DNA from: Burkholderiales bacterium
Lineage (GTDB): Bacteria > Pseudomonadota > Gammaproteobacteria > Burkholderiales > JAEUOS01
Direction: 5' to 3'
Length of the DNA: 64,000 nt
Assembly: GCA_016790695.1 (NCBI GenBank)
Contig: JAEUOS010000063.1
Location: 80,878 to 144,877 of the forward strand
Part shown: piece by piece, positions 7,681 to 15,834 of the stretch
How the letters are laid out: every line of letters begins with the position of its first letter
Numbering within the stretch: position 1 is the stretch's first letter
Translations under genes and position numbers: made by a program
Notes under the pieces: model-generated
Told to the model about the DNA's origin: nothing
Database searches by the model: none
The model's input: the letters and a program-made list of their open reading frames with translations, nothing else

Positions 7681-9141
7681 TTGAAACCGCAAAACCTGCT
7701 GTTCATCCTGTCCGACGAGCACAACAAGAAGGTCACCGGCGCCTACGGGCACCCGATGATCAGGACGCCCAACCTCGATCGCCTGGCCGTACGCGGCACG
7801 CGCTTCACTTCGGCCTACACCAACTGCCCGATCTGCGTGCCGGCGCGCGCGGCTCTGGCGACCGGTCGCTACGTGCACGAGGTGCGCTGCTGGGACAACG
7901 CGATCGCCTACGAGGGCAGGCCGGCGGCCTGGGGCCATCGCCTGATGGCGCAGGGGCATCGCGCGGTGTCGATCGGCAAGCTGCACTACACGCGCAGCAC
8001 GCCGGCCGCCAACGGCTTCGACGAGGAGATCCTGCCGCTGCACATCGTCGACGGCCTCGGCGACCTGCTCGGGCTGATCCGCGACGAACTGCCGGTGCGC
8101 ACCGGCTCGCGCAAGCTGGGGCCCGAGGCCGCGCGCGGCGAGTCGGAATACACCGCCTACGACCGCGCGATCACCGACGCGGCCGTGCGCTGGATCACGG
8201 AGGAGGCGCGACGGCACCGTGACAAGCCGTGGGTGCTCTACGTCGGCTACGTCGCGCCCCACTTCCCGCTGGTGGCGCCGCCGGAGTTCTTCGACCTCTA
8301 CCCCGAGGATGCGGTGCCGTGGCCCGGCCAGTACGCGCCGGACCAGCGGCCGCGCCACCCGTTTCTGGATGCGATGCGCAACTGCATGCAGTACGACGTC
8401 GGCTTCACCGACGCGGCGATGGTGCGCCGCGCGATCACCGCGTACTTCGGCCTGGTGAGCTTTCTCGACCACAACATCGGCCGCGTGCTGGCCGCGCTCG
8501 AGGCGGCGGGCCTGATGCAGGAGACCCGCGTGGTCTACGGCTCGGATCACGGCGACAACCTGGGCACGCGCGGCCTGTGGGGCAAGTCGACCATGTACGA
8601 GGAATCGGCGGGCATTCCGCTGATCGCCGCCGGGGAAGGCGTACCGGCGGGGCAGGTGTCGGACGTGCCGGTGACCCTGGTCGACCTGTTCCCGACCATC
8701 CTGCAGGGGGTGGGCGCGACGCCGCATGCGGACGACGCCGACCTGCCCGGCCAGTCGCTGTTCGAGATCGCCAGCGGCCGCGCGCGCGCGCGGGTGATCC
8801 TCTCCGAGTACCACGCGGCGGCGGCCGCGGCCGCGACCTACATGATCCGCCACGGCCGCTTCAAGTACGTGCACTACGTCGGCATGCCGCCGATGCTGTT
8901 CGACCTCGCGGCGGACCCGGACGAACGGACCGATCTCGGCCGCGACCCCGCGCACGCGGCGGTGCGCGCCGCGTGCGAGGCGCAGCTGCGCAGCGTGGTG
9001 GACCCGGAGGCGGCCGACCGCCAGGCGCGCGCGGACCAGGCGGCGAAGATCGCCGCGGTCGGGGGACGGGAGGCGATCCTCGCGCGCGGCACGTTCCGCT
9101 ATTCGCCGCCGCCGGGAAAGAAGCCGGTGATGTTCAGCTGA
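7681..9141 (+). CDS. Formylglycine-type sulfatase (sulfatase 1)
   Basis: This 486-residue alkaline-phosphatase-superfamily protein starts at TTG 7681, placed by a GGGGAGGA ribosome site. The sulfatase signature CVPARAALATG is intact, so C52 should be converted to formylglycine. Metal ligands appear as SDEHN (D12, with Glu where Asp or Gln is usual) and GSDHGDN near residue 284. There is no signal peptide, so hydrolysis of the sulfate ester is expected in the cytoplasm. The gene sits alone on the + strand between Bug 1, facing away from it, and Bug 2, convergent with it. It is the most divergent of the DQQ/DEH-type sulfatases in the window. Confidence 0.92.
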   Translation: MKPQNLLFILSDEHNKKVTGAYGHPMIRTPNLDRLAVRGTRFTSAYTNCPICVPARAALATGRYVHEVRCWDNAIAYEGRPAAWGHRLMAQGHRAVSIGKLHYTRSTPAANGFDEEILPLHIVDGLGDLLGLIRDELPVRTGSRKLGPEAARGESEYTAYDRAITDAAVRWITEEARRHRDKPWVLYVGYVAPHFPLVAPPEFFDLYPEDAVPWPGQYAPDQRPRHPFLDAMRNCMQYDVGFTDAAMVRRAITAYFGLVSFLDHNIGRVLAALEAAGLMQETRVVYGSDHGDNLGTRGLWGKSTMYEESAGIPLIAAGEGVPAGQVSDVPVTLVDLFPTILQGVGATPHADDADLPGQSLFEIASGRARARVILSEYHAAAAAAATYMIRHGRFKYVHYVGMPPMLFDLAADPDERTDLGRDPAHAAVRAACEAQLRSVVDPEAADRQARADQAAKIAAVGGREAILARGTFRYSPPPGKKPVMFS

Positions 9142-9166
9142 CCCGGCGCGGCGCGCGGCCGCGTCC

Positions 9167-10126
9167 TCACTCCACGCGCATGCCGACGTCGCGCGCGATG
9201 CGCAGCCACACCGCGCTTTCCTCGCGCATGCGGCGCGCCATGTCCTCGGGCGTGCCGCCGACGCCTTCGAGCGCGGCGGTCGCGAGGCGCTGCCTGACGT
9301 CGGGGTCGGCGAGCGCCTTCAGGAACTCCGCCGACAGGCGCGCGACGATCTCCCGCGGCAGGCCGGCCGGGCCGAGGATGCCGAACCACTGCGACAGGTC
9401 GACGCCCGGATAGCCGGCCTCGGCCAGCGACGGCACCTGGGGCAGCACCGCGGAGCGGTTCTTCGACGACACGGCGAGCATCACGATGCGCCCGGCCGCC
9501 GCGTGCGGCACCAGCGGCGCCGACCCCAGCATGCCGACCGGCACCTGGCCGCTCGCGAGGTCGCCGACCGCCTGCCCGCCGCCCTTGTAGGGGATGTTGG
9601 TGAGCCGGATCCCGGCGATGCGAAAGAAGGCCTCCGCGGCCACGACCTGGGTGCCGGTGGCACTCGGCGTCGCGTAGGGCAGCGGCGCCGGCGCGGCCTT
9701 GGCGCGCGCGACGAACTCCGCGGCGGTCCGGATCCCCAGCGCGCTGTTCACCGCCAGCACCAGCGGCTGCGTGGTGAGGATGACGATCGGGGTGAGCTGC
9801 TTCTCCGGGCTGAAGCCCGCGCCCGGGCGCATCATCGGCAGATAGAGCGACGAGTCGGCGCTGATGAGCAGGGTATGGCCGTCGGGCGCCGCGCGCACGA
9901 CCGCATCGAGCGCGATGCCGCCGCCGGCGCCGGCGCGGTTCTCGATGACGAACGGCTGCCCGAGGCCGCGCGCGGCGACGTCGCCGACCACGCGCGCCGA
10001 GACGTCGGCGCTGCCGCCCGGCGCGTTGCCGTTGATGATGCGGATCGGCTTGGACGGCCAGGGCTGCGCGTGCGCGGCCGCCGCCAGCGTGAACGCGACC
10101 GCCGCCGCGCAGGTCCGAAACGTCAT
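9167..10126 (-). CDS. Bug/TctC-family receptor (Bug 2), last gene of the LysR-flanked operon
   Basis: This 319-residue protein has a Sec leader ending A-H-A-Q, followed by PWPSKPIRIINGNAPGG. The ligand strand carries N-G-N where most paralogues have V-P-F/Y, hinting at a different ligand. A purine-rich AGGAGGAGG ribosome site lies just before the ATG. It follows sulfatase 2 by 29 bp and ends the long minus-strand operon, 25 bp from the convergent stop of sulfatase 1. No membrane partner is encoded nearby. Confidence 0.93.
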   Translation of the reverse strand: MTFRTCAAAVAFTLAAAAHAQPWPSKPIRIINGNAPGGSADVSARVVGDVAARGLGQPFVIENRAGAGGGIALDAVVRAAPDGHTLLISADSSLYLPMMRPGAGFSPEKQLTPIVILTTQPLVLAVNSALGIRTAAEFVARAKAAPAPLPYATPSATGTQVVAAEAFFRIAGIRLTNIPYKGGGQAVGDLASGQVPVGMLGSAPLVPHAAAGRIVMLAVSSKNRSAVLPQVPSLAEAGYPGVDLSQWFGILGPAGLPREIVARLSAEFLKALADPDVRQRLATAALEGVGGTPEDMARRMREESAVWLRIARDVGMRVE

Positions 10127-10155
10127 CGCCTCCTCCTCCTCCGCATCCGCGCGGC

Positions 10156-11691
10156 TCAGGCCATGCCGATCGGCGCCGGCAGCGGGTCGCGGATCGCGCC
10201 GGGGCGATCGAGCATCATCTGCCGGAGCTCCTCGCGCACGCCGCGGTACGCCGGGTCGTCGAAGCGGTTCTCCATCTCGTCCGGATCGTTGACGAGGTCG
10301 TAGAGCTCGCCGGCGCCGGAATCGAGCTCGAAGGTGCACTTGTGGGTCTTCGTGCGCACCGTGCGCAGCTTGAGCGCGACGCCGCAGCGCGAGGCGTGCA
10401 CGTGCCACTCGCTCCAGGCGCCGCGGCGCGGCGCATCCCTGCCGGCCGCGAGCGCGAGCAGGCTCTGGCCCTGCTGCGGCAGCCGCGCGGCGACGCCGGC
10501 GGCCTCCTGGAAGGTCTGCGCGAGGTCCAGCGTCGAGACCACCTCGTCGACGCGCTGCCCCGCGACCACCCCCGGGCCGCGCAGGATCAGCCCGATGCGC
10601 AGCAGGTCCTCGTAGGGGATCGGGTGCTTGAGGTAGAGGCCGTGGTTGCCGAGGAATTCGCCGTGGTCGGTGGAGAAGACCACCAGCGTGTCGCCGTCGA
10701 GCCCGAGGTCGCGCACGCAGTCGAGGATGCGCCCGACGCTGTGGTCGAGCAGCGAGATCATGCCGTAGTAGTTGGCCGTCATGTGGCGCAGCTGCAGCTC
10801 GGTCTGCGGCGGCACCCGCGAGCCCTGGGCGCGGAAGCGCTTCATGATCGGGTCGTCGAGCTGCGGCTCGCCCTCGAGCACCGCCTTGTGCCACCAGGGG
10901 CGGCGCTCGAGGTCGGGCACGCCGTGCCGGGGCAGCGGCATGTCCTCGGGGCGATACAGCGTGTTCCACGGTGCCGGGCAGTCGAACGGATGGTGCGGGT
11001 CGCCGAACGAGGCCCACAGGCAGAACGGCCTGGCACGGTCGCGGCCGCGCAGCCAGGCGATGGTGCGGTCCGCGGTCCAGGTGCTCCCGTGCCAGGCCTC
11101 GGGCAGCGCCGACTGCCAGGTCTGCGCGGCGCCGGTCTCGGGCTCGAGCGCGGCGTTCCACAAGGCCAGCGCCTCCTCGTCGCGCCCGCGCTCGAGGAAC
11201 CAGCGCTCGTAGTGGCCGACCACCGGGCGCATCCACGGCCGCAGGCGGTTGAAGTGGCCGAGCACCGCGAGCTCGGCATGCTGGAAGCCCATGTAGGGCC
11301 CCATCCAGCCGGACTCGTAGAGCTTGCCGTTGAAGCGGTCCTCCGGCGTGCCCGTGGGCTCGAAGGTGGACTTGGTGGCGAAGTGCGCCTTGCCGATGAA
11401 CGCGGTCGCATAGCCGGCCGCGGCCAGCGTGCCGGCGAATCCCGCCTCGCCGATCGCGGGGTCGAGATCGACGCCGTTGTCCCACACGCCGTGGGTCAGC
11501 GGCAGCTGGCCGGTGAGCATCGAGGCGCGCGAGGGCTGGCACACGAGGTTGGGCGTGATCGCGGCCGAGAAGTGCGTGCCGTCGCGCGCGAGGCGGTCGA
11601 GGTGCGGCGTCTTCAATACCGGATTGATGAAGCCGTAGCAGTCGGCGCGCTGCTGGTCGGAGGTGATGAAGAGGATGTTGGGACGGTTCAT
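10156..11691 (-). CDS. Formylglycine-type sulfatase (sulfatase 2), DQQR subfamily
   Basis: This 511-residue protein opens with PNILFITSDQQRADCYG, which supplies metal ligands D12 and Q13. Its signature CQPSRASMLTG places the formylglycine precursor at C51. FSTDHGEFLG supplies the second metal-binding pair. The DQQR start and the FCLWASFGDPHHPFD segment relate it closely to sulfatase 3 in the same operon, so the two are paralogues. It is cytoplasmic by lack of a leader. The position directly behind the ABC binding protein suggests it desulfates the imported compound. Phosphonate monoester hydrolases share this architecture and are the main alternative. Confidence 0.93.
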   Translation of the reverse strand: MNRPNILFITSDQQRADCYGFINPVLKTPHLDRLARDGTHFSAAITPNLVCQPSRASMLTGQLPLTHGVWDNGVDLDPAIGEAGFAGTLAAAGYATAFIGKAHFATKSTFEPTGTPEDRFNGKLYESGWMGPYMGFQHAELAVLGHFNRLRPWMRPVVGHYERWFLERGRDEEALALWNAALEPETGAAQTWQSALPEAWHGSTWTADRTIAWLRGRDRARPFCLWASFGDPHHPFDCPAPWNTLYRPEDMPLPRHGVPDLERRPWWHKAVLEGEPQLDDPIMKRFRAQGSRVPPQTELQLRHMTANYYGMISLLDHSVGRILDCVRDLGLDGDTLVVFSTDHGEFLGNHGLYLKHPIPYEDLLRIGLILRGPGVVAGQRVDEVVSTLDLAQTFQEAAGVAARLPQQGQSLLALAAGRDAPRRGAWSEWHVHASRCGVALKLRTVRTKTHKCTFELDSGAGELYDLVNDPDEMENRFDDPAYRGVREELRQMMLDRPGAIRDPLPAPIGMA

Positions 11692-11733
11692 GAGGCCCTG
11701 TGGTCGAGGATGCGGGAAGGCGCGGCCGCCGGA

Positions 11734-11755
11734 CCGGTGCCCCGCGCGGCACCGG
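11734..11755 (-). other. Intercistronic hairpin between ABC binding protein and sulfatase 2
   Basis: A perfect 8-bp stem (CCGGTGCC / GGCACCGG) with a 6-base loop lies in the 87-bp gap after the binding-protein stop. No T-tract follows, so it is more likely a partial terminator or mRNA-stabilising 3' structure than a full terminator. It would let the binding protein be made in excess over downstream genes. Confidence 0.5.
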
Positions 11756-11778
11756 CGGCATGCCGCGCGCGGTGCGCG

Positions 11779-13074
11779 CTATGCGCGCTGTGCGCGCTTC
11801 AACTCGGCGTCGGCGCGCACCGCCGCCTTGGCCAGCGCCTCCTTCGGCGCCTCGCCGCCGAGCACGGCCTGCTGCACCATCTCCGAGACGATCTGGATCA
11901 CCGCGGGAATGCCGATCACGCCGGGGAACGGGCGCGCGAACGGAATCGTGTCCAGGAACGCCTGGCCGAGCGGGTTCTTGGCGAGGAACTGCTTGAACAG
12001 CGGGTGGTCGATCGCCGCCTGGGAATTCGGGATCGCGCCGGTCTCGCCGGCCCAGCGCCCGCTGATCGACGGCTGCACCCACCACTGGCAGAACTGGCCC
12101 GCGGCCTCCTTGTTCTTGCTCTGGCTGGAGATGGTCCAGTAGTTTCCGGCGAAATGGGCGCCGCGCTGCTTGTTGCGCGGCGGCGGCGCGGTCACGCTCC
12201 TGACCTTGGAGTTGAGGATCTGCGTGGTCCACACGGGATAGAGCAGCACCGAGCCGACCTTGCGCGTCGCCCACTCGCCCCAGGCCTGGACGTCGGTGTA
12301 CATCTTCTTGGGCGAGATGCGCGTCTTGTTGACCCCGTCGGCCAGGAAGGTCAGGGTCTCCAGGCCGGCGGCGGAATTGAAGGCGCTGGCCTTGCCGTCC
12401 GGGGTCACGAGTTCGCCGCCGGCGGCGATCATGAACGCCCAGAAGTTCTGCGCGGTCGCGAAGCCCGCCTGGTTGCCCAGCATCAGGCCCCACTGGTTCT
12501 CCGCCGGATTGGTCATCTTGCCGGCGACGTTGATCAGGTCGTCCCAGGTCTCGGGCAGCTTCTTCGGGTCGAGCCCGGCCTTCTCCATCAGCTCGGCGTT
12601 GTAGCACATGGCGCCGAGGCCGCCGTTGACCGGGACCCCGTAGCGGCGTCCGCCGTAGACGGTGATCGGATCGAAGTTCTTGAGCGAGGTCGGGTCGAGC
12701 TTGACCATGTCGTCGACCGGGACGATCACCTTGTTGGAGGCGAGGTCGGGCGGCACGTAGCCGGGCGCGTGGAAGATGTCGGGCGCCGCGCCGGCCGCCA
12801 CGGCAGCGAGGTACTTGGGCAGGATTTCCGAGGGGCCGTAGGCCGTGGCCTTGACCTCGATGTCCGGATGGGCCTGGTTGAACTCGGCCATGTAGCGGTT
12901 GCAGATCTCGAGGTTGGATCCCCCGAAGTGCACCCAGACGTTGACAGTGCGCTTGCGCGCCTGCGCGATCGCCGGCGCATGCAGCGCCGCGCCGGCGGCG
13001 AGTCCGGCGCCTGCGGCGGCGGTCTTGAGCAACTGACGGCGGTCGAACTTGCCTTCCCTGCTGGTATCGGACAT
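11779..13074 (-). CDS. Sugar-type ABC transporter substrate-binding protein (Tat leader)
   Basis: This 431-residue member of the MalE/UgpB-like group carries a twin-arginine leader (FDRRQLLKTAAAGAGLAAG), so it is exported folded. The mature part has the cluster-B pattern: VNVWVHFGG, then PDIFHAPGYVPPDL, and YNAELMEKAGLDPKKLPETWDDL. An upstream in-frame ATG at 13104 is rejected because the ATG at 13074 follows an AGGGAG ribosome site and begins the leader properly. With the two permease genes upstream it forms an importer for a carbohydrate or glycerol-phosphate-like solute. No ATPase gene is present, so a shared MsmK/UgpC-type ATPase elsewhere must energise it. Confidence 0.94.
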   Translation of the reverse strand: MSDTSREGKFDRRQLLKTAAAGAGLAAGAALHAPAIAQARKRTVNVWVHFGGSNLEICNRYMAEFNQAHPDIEVKATAYGPSEILPKYLAAVAAGAAPDIFHAPGYVPPDLASNKVIVPVDDMVKLDPTSLKNFDPITVYGGRRYGVPVNGGLGAMCYNAELMEKAGLDPKKLPETWDDLINVAGKMTNPAENQWGLMLGNQAGFATAQNFWAFMIAAGGELVTPDGKASAFNSAAGLETLTFLADGVNKTRISPKKMYTDVQAWGEWATRKVGSVLLYPVWTTQILNSKVRSVTAPPPRNKQRGAHFAGNYWTISSQSKNKEAAGQFCQWWVQPSISGRWAGETGAIPNSQAAIDHPLFKQFLAKNPLGQAFLDTIPFARPFPGVIGIPAVIQIVSEMVQQAVLGGEAPKEALAKAAVRADAELKRAQRA

Positions 13075-13111
13075 GGTTGACTCCCTTTGGTTGAAGTGAA
13101 GCACTGCCGGA

Positions 13112-13972
13112 TCAGCCCTTGAGCCCGCTCATCGCGATGCCCTTGACGAAGTACCGCTGCAACATCACGTAGATCGCCACCGTCGGCAGCACCGACAGAC
13201 TGACGATGGCCATGACCATGCCCCAGTCGGTGGCCTCGGCCGCCTTCAGCTGCGCGATCAGCAGCTGGATGGTCCACATCTCGTTGGACTGCACCACGAT
13301 CAGCGGCCAGAAGAACTCGTTCCACGACGCGGTGAAGGTGAAGATCGCCAGCGTCGCCACCGCCGGCCCGGTCAGCGGCACCAGCACGTAGAGGAGGGTG
13401 CGCAGCCGGCCGCAGCCGTCGATGCGCGCCGCCTCCTCGAGCTCCTTCGGCAGCGTCAGGAGGAACTGGCGCATCAGGAAGATGCCGAGCGGCGCCATCA
13501 CCCGCGGCACGATCAGGCCCTGGTAGGTGTCGATCCAGCCGAACCACTTCATCAGGATGAAGGTCGGGATCATCGTCACCTGGCTCGGGATCATCATGGT
13601 GCCGAGGATCAGCATGAAGATGACCTCGCGCCCGGGGAACCGCAGCCGCGCGAACGGGTAGGCGGTGAACACGCTCGTCACCACGACGGCGAAGGTCTCG
13701 ACGCCGGCGACGATGATGCTGTTGAGGATCGCGCGGCCGACCGGCTGGCGTGTCACCGCGTTGACGTAGTTGTCGAGGATCGGCTGCGACGGGATCAGCT
13801 GCGCGGTGCCCGAGAAGATCTCGACATTGGGCTTGAACGACGACGACAGCATCCACAGGTACGGCAGGAGCGTGACCGCCAGCCCCAGGAAGACGAGCGC
13901 GTAGAGGATCACCGTCACCGGCAGCGTCGGCTCGCCCAGCCTGCGATGGCGGCGGGGGGCAGCCGGCGTCAT
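13112..13972 (-). CDS. Carbohydrate ABC transporter permease (MalG-like)
   Basis: This 286-residue inner-membrane protein has about six transmembrane segments. Its EAA loop reads LEEAARIDGCGRLRTLLYVLVPLTGP in the cytoplasmic coupling region, near residue 190. The first helix begins near residue 20 (VILYALVFLGLAVTLLPYLW), and the protein ends in GIAMSGLKG, typical of MalG/UgpE partners. The ATG overlaps the stop of the first permease (ATGA). It pairs with that protein to make the translocation pore of the importer. Confidence 0.95.
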   Translation of the reverse strand: MTPAAPRRHRRLGEPTLPVTVILYALVFLGLAVTLLPYLWMLSSSFKPNVEIFSGTAQLIPSQPILDNYVNAVTRQPVGRAILNSIIVAGVETFAVVVTSVFTAYPFARLRFPGREVIFMLILGTMMIPSQVTMIPTFILMKWFGWIDTYQGLIVPRVMAPLGIFLMRQFLLTLPKELEEAARIDGCGRLRTLLYVLVPLTGPAVATLAIFTFTASWNEFFWPLIVVQSNEMWTIQLLIAQLKAAEATDWGMVMAIVSLSVLPTVAIYVMLQRYFVKGIAMSGLKG

Positions 13973-14898
13973 GCCTCGACGGTCCGGCCGAACGCCTTGA
14001 ACTGCAGGAGCGTCAGCACGAAGATGATGACGAACAGCACGTAGCCGACCGCGCTCGCGTAGCCCATGCGGAAATACGTGAACGCCTGCTGGTACAGGTA
14101 GAACACCAGCACCGAGGTGCTGCCGGCCGGGCCGCCGGAGGTCATCACGTAGACCAGCGCGAACACCTGGAACGACAGGATCACCGACATCACCACCACG
14201 AACACGATGGTGGGCTTGAGCAGCGGCAGCGTGATGCGCCGGAACGACGCCCAGGCGCCGGCGCCGTCGATGCGCGCGGCCTCGTAATAGGTGTTGTCGA
14301 TGCCCTGCAGGCCGGCGAGGAAGATGGTGGCGAAGTAGCCGACGTTGCGCCAGGCGGCGGTGATGATCAGGGACAGCAGGGCGATGCGGGTGTCGGCCAG
14401 CCACAGCGGGCCGTCGATGCCGACGCCGCGCAGCGCCTGGTTGATCAGGCCGTGCTGCGGGTCGAACATCCAGACCCAGACGATGCCGATCGCGACCAGC
14501 GAGGTGACCGCCGGCAGGTAGAAGATGGTCCGATACAGCTTGATCCAGCGCAGCTTCTGGTCGAGCAGGAGCGCCGTGCCCAGCGAGAACACGACGATGC
14601 ACGCGGTGATGCCGACGGTGAAGACGGCGGTCTGGGCCAGGCTCCGCAGGAATTCGGGCTCGCGGATCAGCGCGGTGTAGTTCTCCAGGCCGACCCAGGT
14701 GGGCGTCTCGGCCATCATGTTCCACTCGTGGAACGACAAGTAGAACGAGTAGGCGAACGGAAAGCCGACGAACGTCCCGAAGAACACGAGCGCGGGCAGC
14801 AGCGACAGCCACGCGAAGCGCGTCTCCTCGTTCCACCATCGGAACCGCGGCACGGCCCGGGACCGGGCGTGCGTGCCAGCTGCAGCCGCGTCGGACAT
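13969..14898 (-). CDS. Carbohydrate ABC transporter permease (MalF-like)
   Basis: This 309-residue protein has six predicted transmembrane segments and the EAA loop YYEAARIDGAGAWASFRRITLPLLKP near residue 215. A cytoplasmic N-terminal tail of about 28 residues precedes the first helix (FAWLSLLPALVFFGTFVGFPFAYSF). The gene starts nine bases after the dehydrogenase stop, so it is in the same transcript as sulfatase 3 and the dehydrogenase. Substrate specificity is not readable. The neighbouring sulfatases and lactonase suggest a sulfated sugar or sugar acid. Confidence 0.95.
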   Translation of the reverse strand: MSDAAAAGTHARSRAVPRFRWWNEETRFAWLSLLPALVFFGTFVGFPFAYSFYLSFHEWNMMAETPTWVGLENYTALIREPEFLRSLAQTAVFTVGITACIVVFSLGTALLLDQKLRWIKLYRTIFYLPAVTSLVAIGIVWVWMFDPQHGLINQALRGVGIDGPLWLADTRIALLSLIITAAWRNVGYFATIFLAGLQGIDNTYYEAARIDGAGAWASFRRITLPLLKPTIVFVVVMSVILSFQVFALVYVMTSGGPAGSTSVLVFYLYQQAFTYFRMGYASAVGYVLFVIIFVLTLLQFKAFGRTVEA

Positions 14899-14907
14899 CG
14901 CGGCGCG

Positions 14908-15834
14908 TCAGTCCGCCGGGCCGAACAGGCGCTTGCCGTTGCGCACCTCGAGCATGCGCGCGACCGCGGTGAACTCGGCCTCCGCGAGGCCGGCGTCGAC
15001 CGCCTTGCGGTATTCGGCGTCCGTCGCCGCGAAGATCGGCAGGTCGAGCCCCGCGGCGGCGGTCTCGCGGCTCAGGGCGTCGGTGTCCTTGGCGGCGATG
15101 TACAGCCGGCCCCAGCCTTCGTCGCGCGCGGCTGCCACGCCCGCCGCATGCAGGTCGAAGTACTTGGACCAGCCGATGCCGCCGCCCTGCTTGACCACCT
15201 CGATGAAGGCGTCGACGTCGACCCCGCGCGCGCGCGCCAGCGCCAGCGCTTCCGCGGTGGCCAGGGCGTAGACGTAGCCGAGTCCGTTCTGCAGGATCTT
15301 GATCGTGTTGGCGGCGCCGCTGGCGCCGACGTGGCGCCAGGCCCGGCCCATGTGCGCCAGGAGCGGCGCGATGCGCTCGGCGACGGCCGGGTCGCCGGAG
15401 ACGACGAAGTACAGCTGCGCGGCCGCCGAATCCGGCGGCCGCCCCACCAGCAGGGTCTCGATGTGCGCGGCGCCGCGCGCGGCCATCGATCGGGCGAGCC
15501 CGCGCGCCATGTCCGAGTCGATCGTCGAGCAGTCCGCGGTGACAAGGCCCGGGCGCGCGGCGGCGATGAGGCCGTCGGTGCCCTCGTAGACCGCGCGCAC
15601 CGCGTCGACCGACGGCAGGCAGGTGAACACCACGTCGCACTCGCGCGCCATCGCGGCCGGCGAGTCCGCAAGCGTCAGCCCGGCAACGCCGGCGGCGCGC
15701 TCGCGCGCCGCCGGGCTGGCGTCGCAGCCGAAGGCCGGCACGCCGGCGCGGGCCAGATTGGCGGCCATCGGCAGTCCCATCGCGCCCAGCCCAATCACGC
15801 CGGCGCGCAGCGCCGCGTTCGCGGCGGCGCTCAT
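14908..15834 (-). CDS. 3-hydroxyisobutyrate dehydrogenase-family oxidoreductase
   Basis: This 308-residue protein has the N-terminal cofactor motif GLGAMGLPMAANLARAG and a conserved Lys in ASGAANTIKILQNGL. The usual substrate loop DAPVSGG is replaced by ETLLVGRPPDS near residue 120. Specificity therefore probably differs from both classical HIBADH and the paralogue at 374-1189. The start overlaps the stop of sulfatase 3 (ATGA). The protein is cytoplasmic and would oxidise or reduce a 3-hydroxyacid produced from the imported compound. Confidence 0.9.
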   Translation of the reverse strand: MSAAANAALRAGVIGLGAMGLPMAANLARAGVPAFGCDASPAARERAAGVAGLTLADSPAAMARECDVVFTCLPSVDAVRAVYEGTDGLIAAARPGLVTADCSTIDSDMARGLARSMAARGAAHIETLLVGRPPDSAAAQLYFVVSGDPAVAERIAPLLAHMGRAWRHVGASGAANTIKILQNGLGYVYALATAEALALARARGVDVDAFIEVVKQGGGIGWSKYFDLHAAGVAAARDEGWGRLYIAAKDTDALSRETAAAGLDLPIFAATDAEYRKAVDAGLAEAEFTAVARMLEVRNGKRLFGPAD

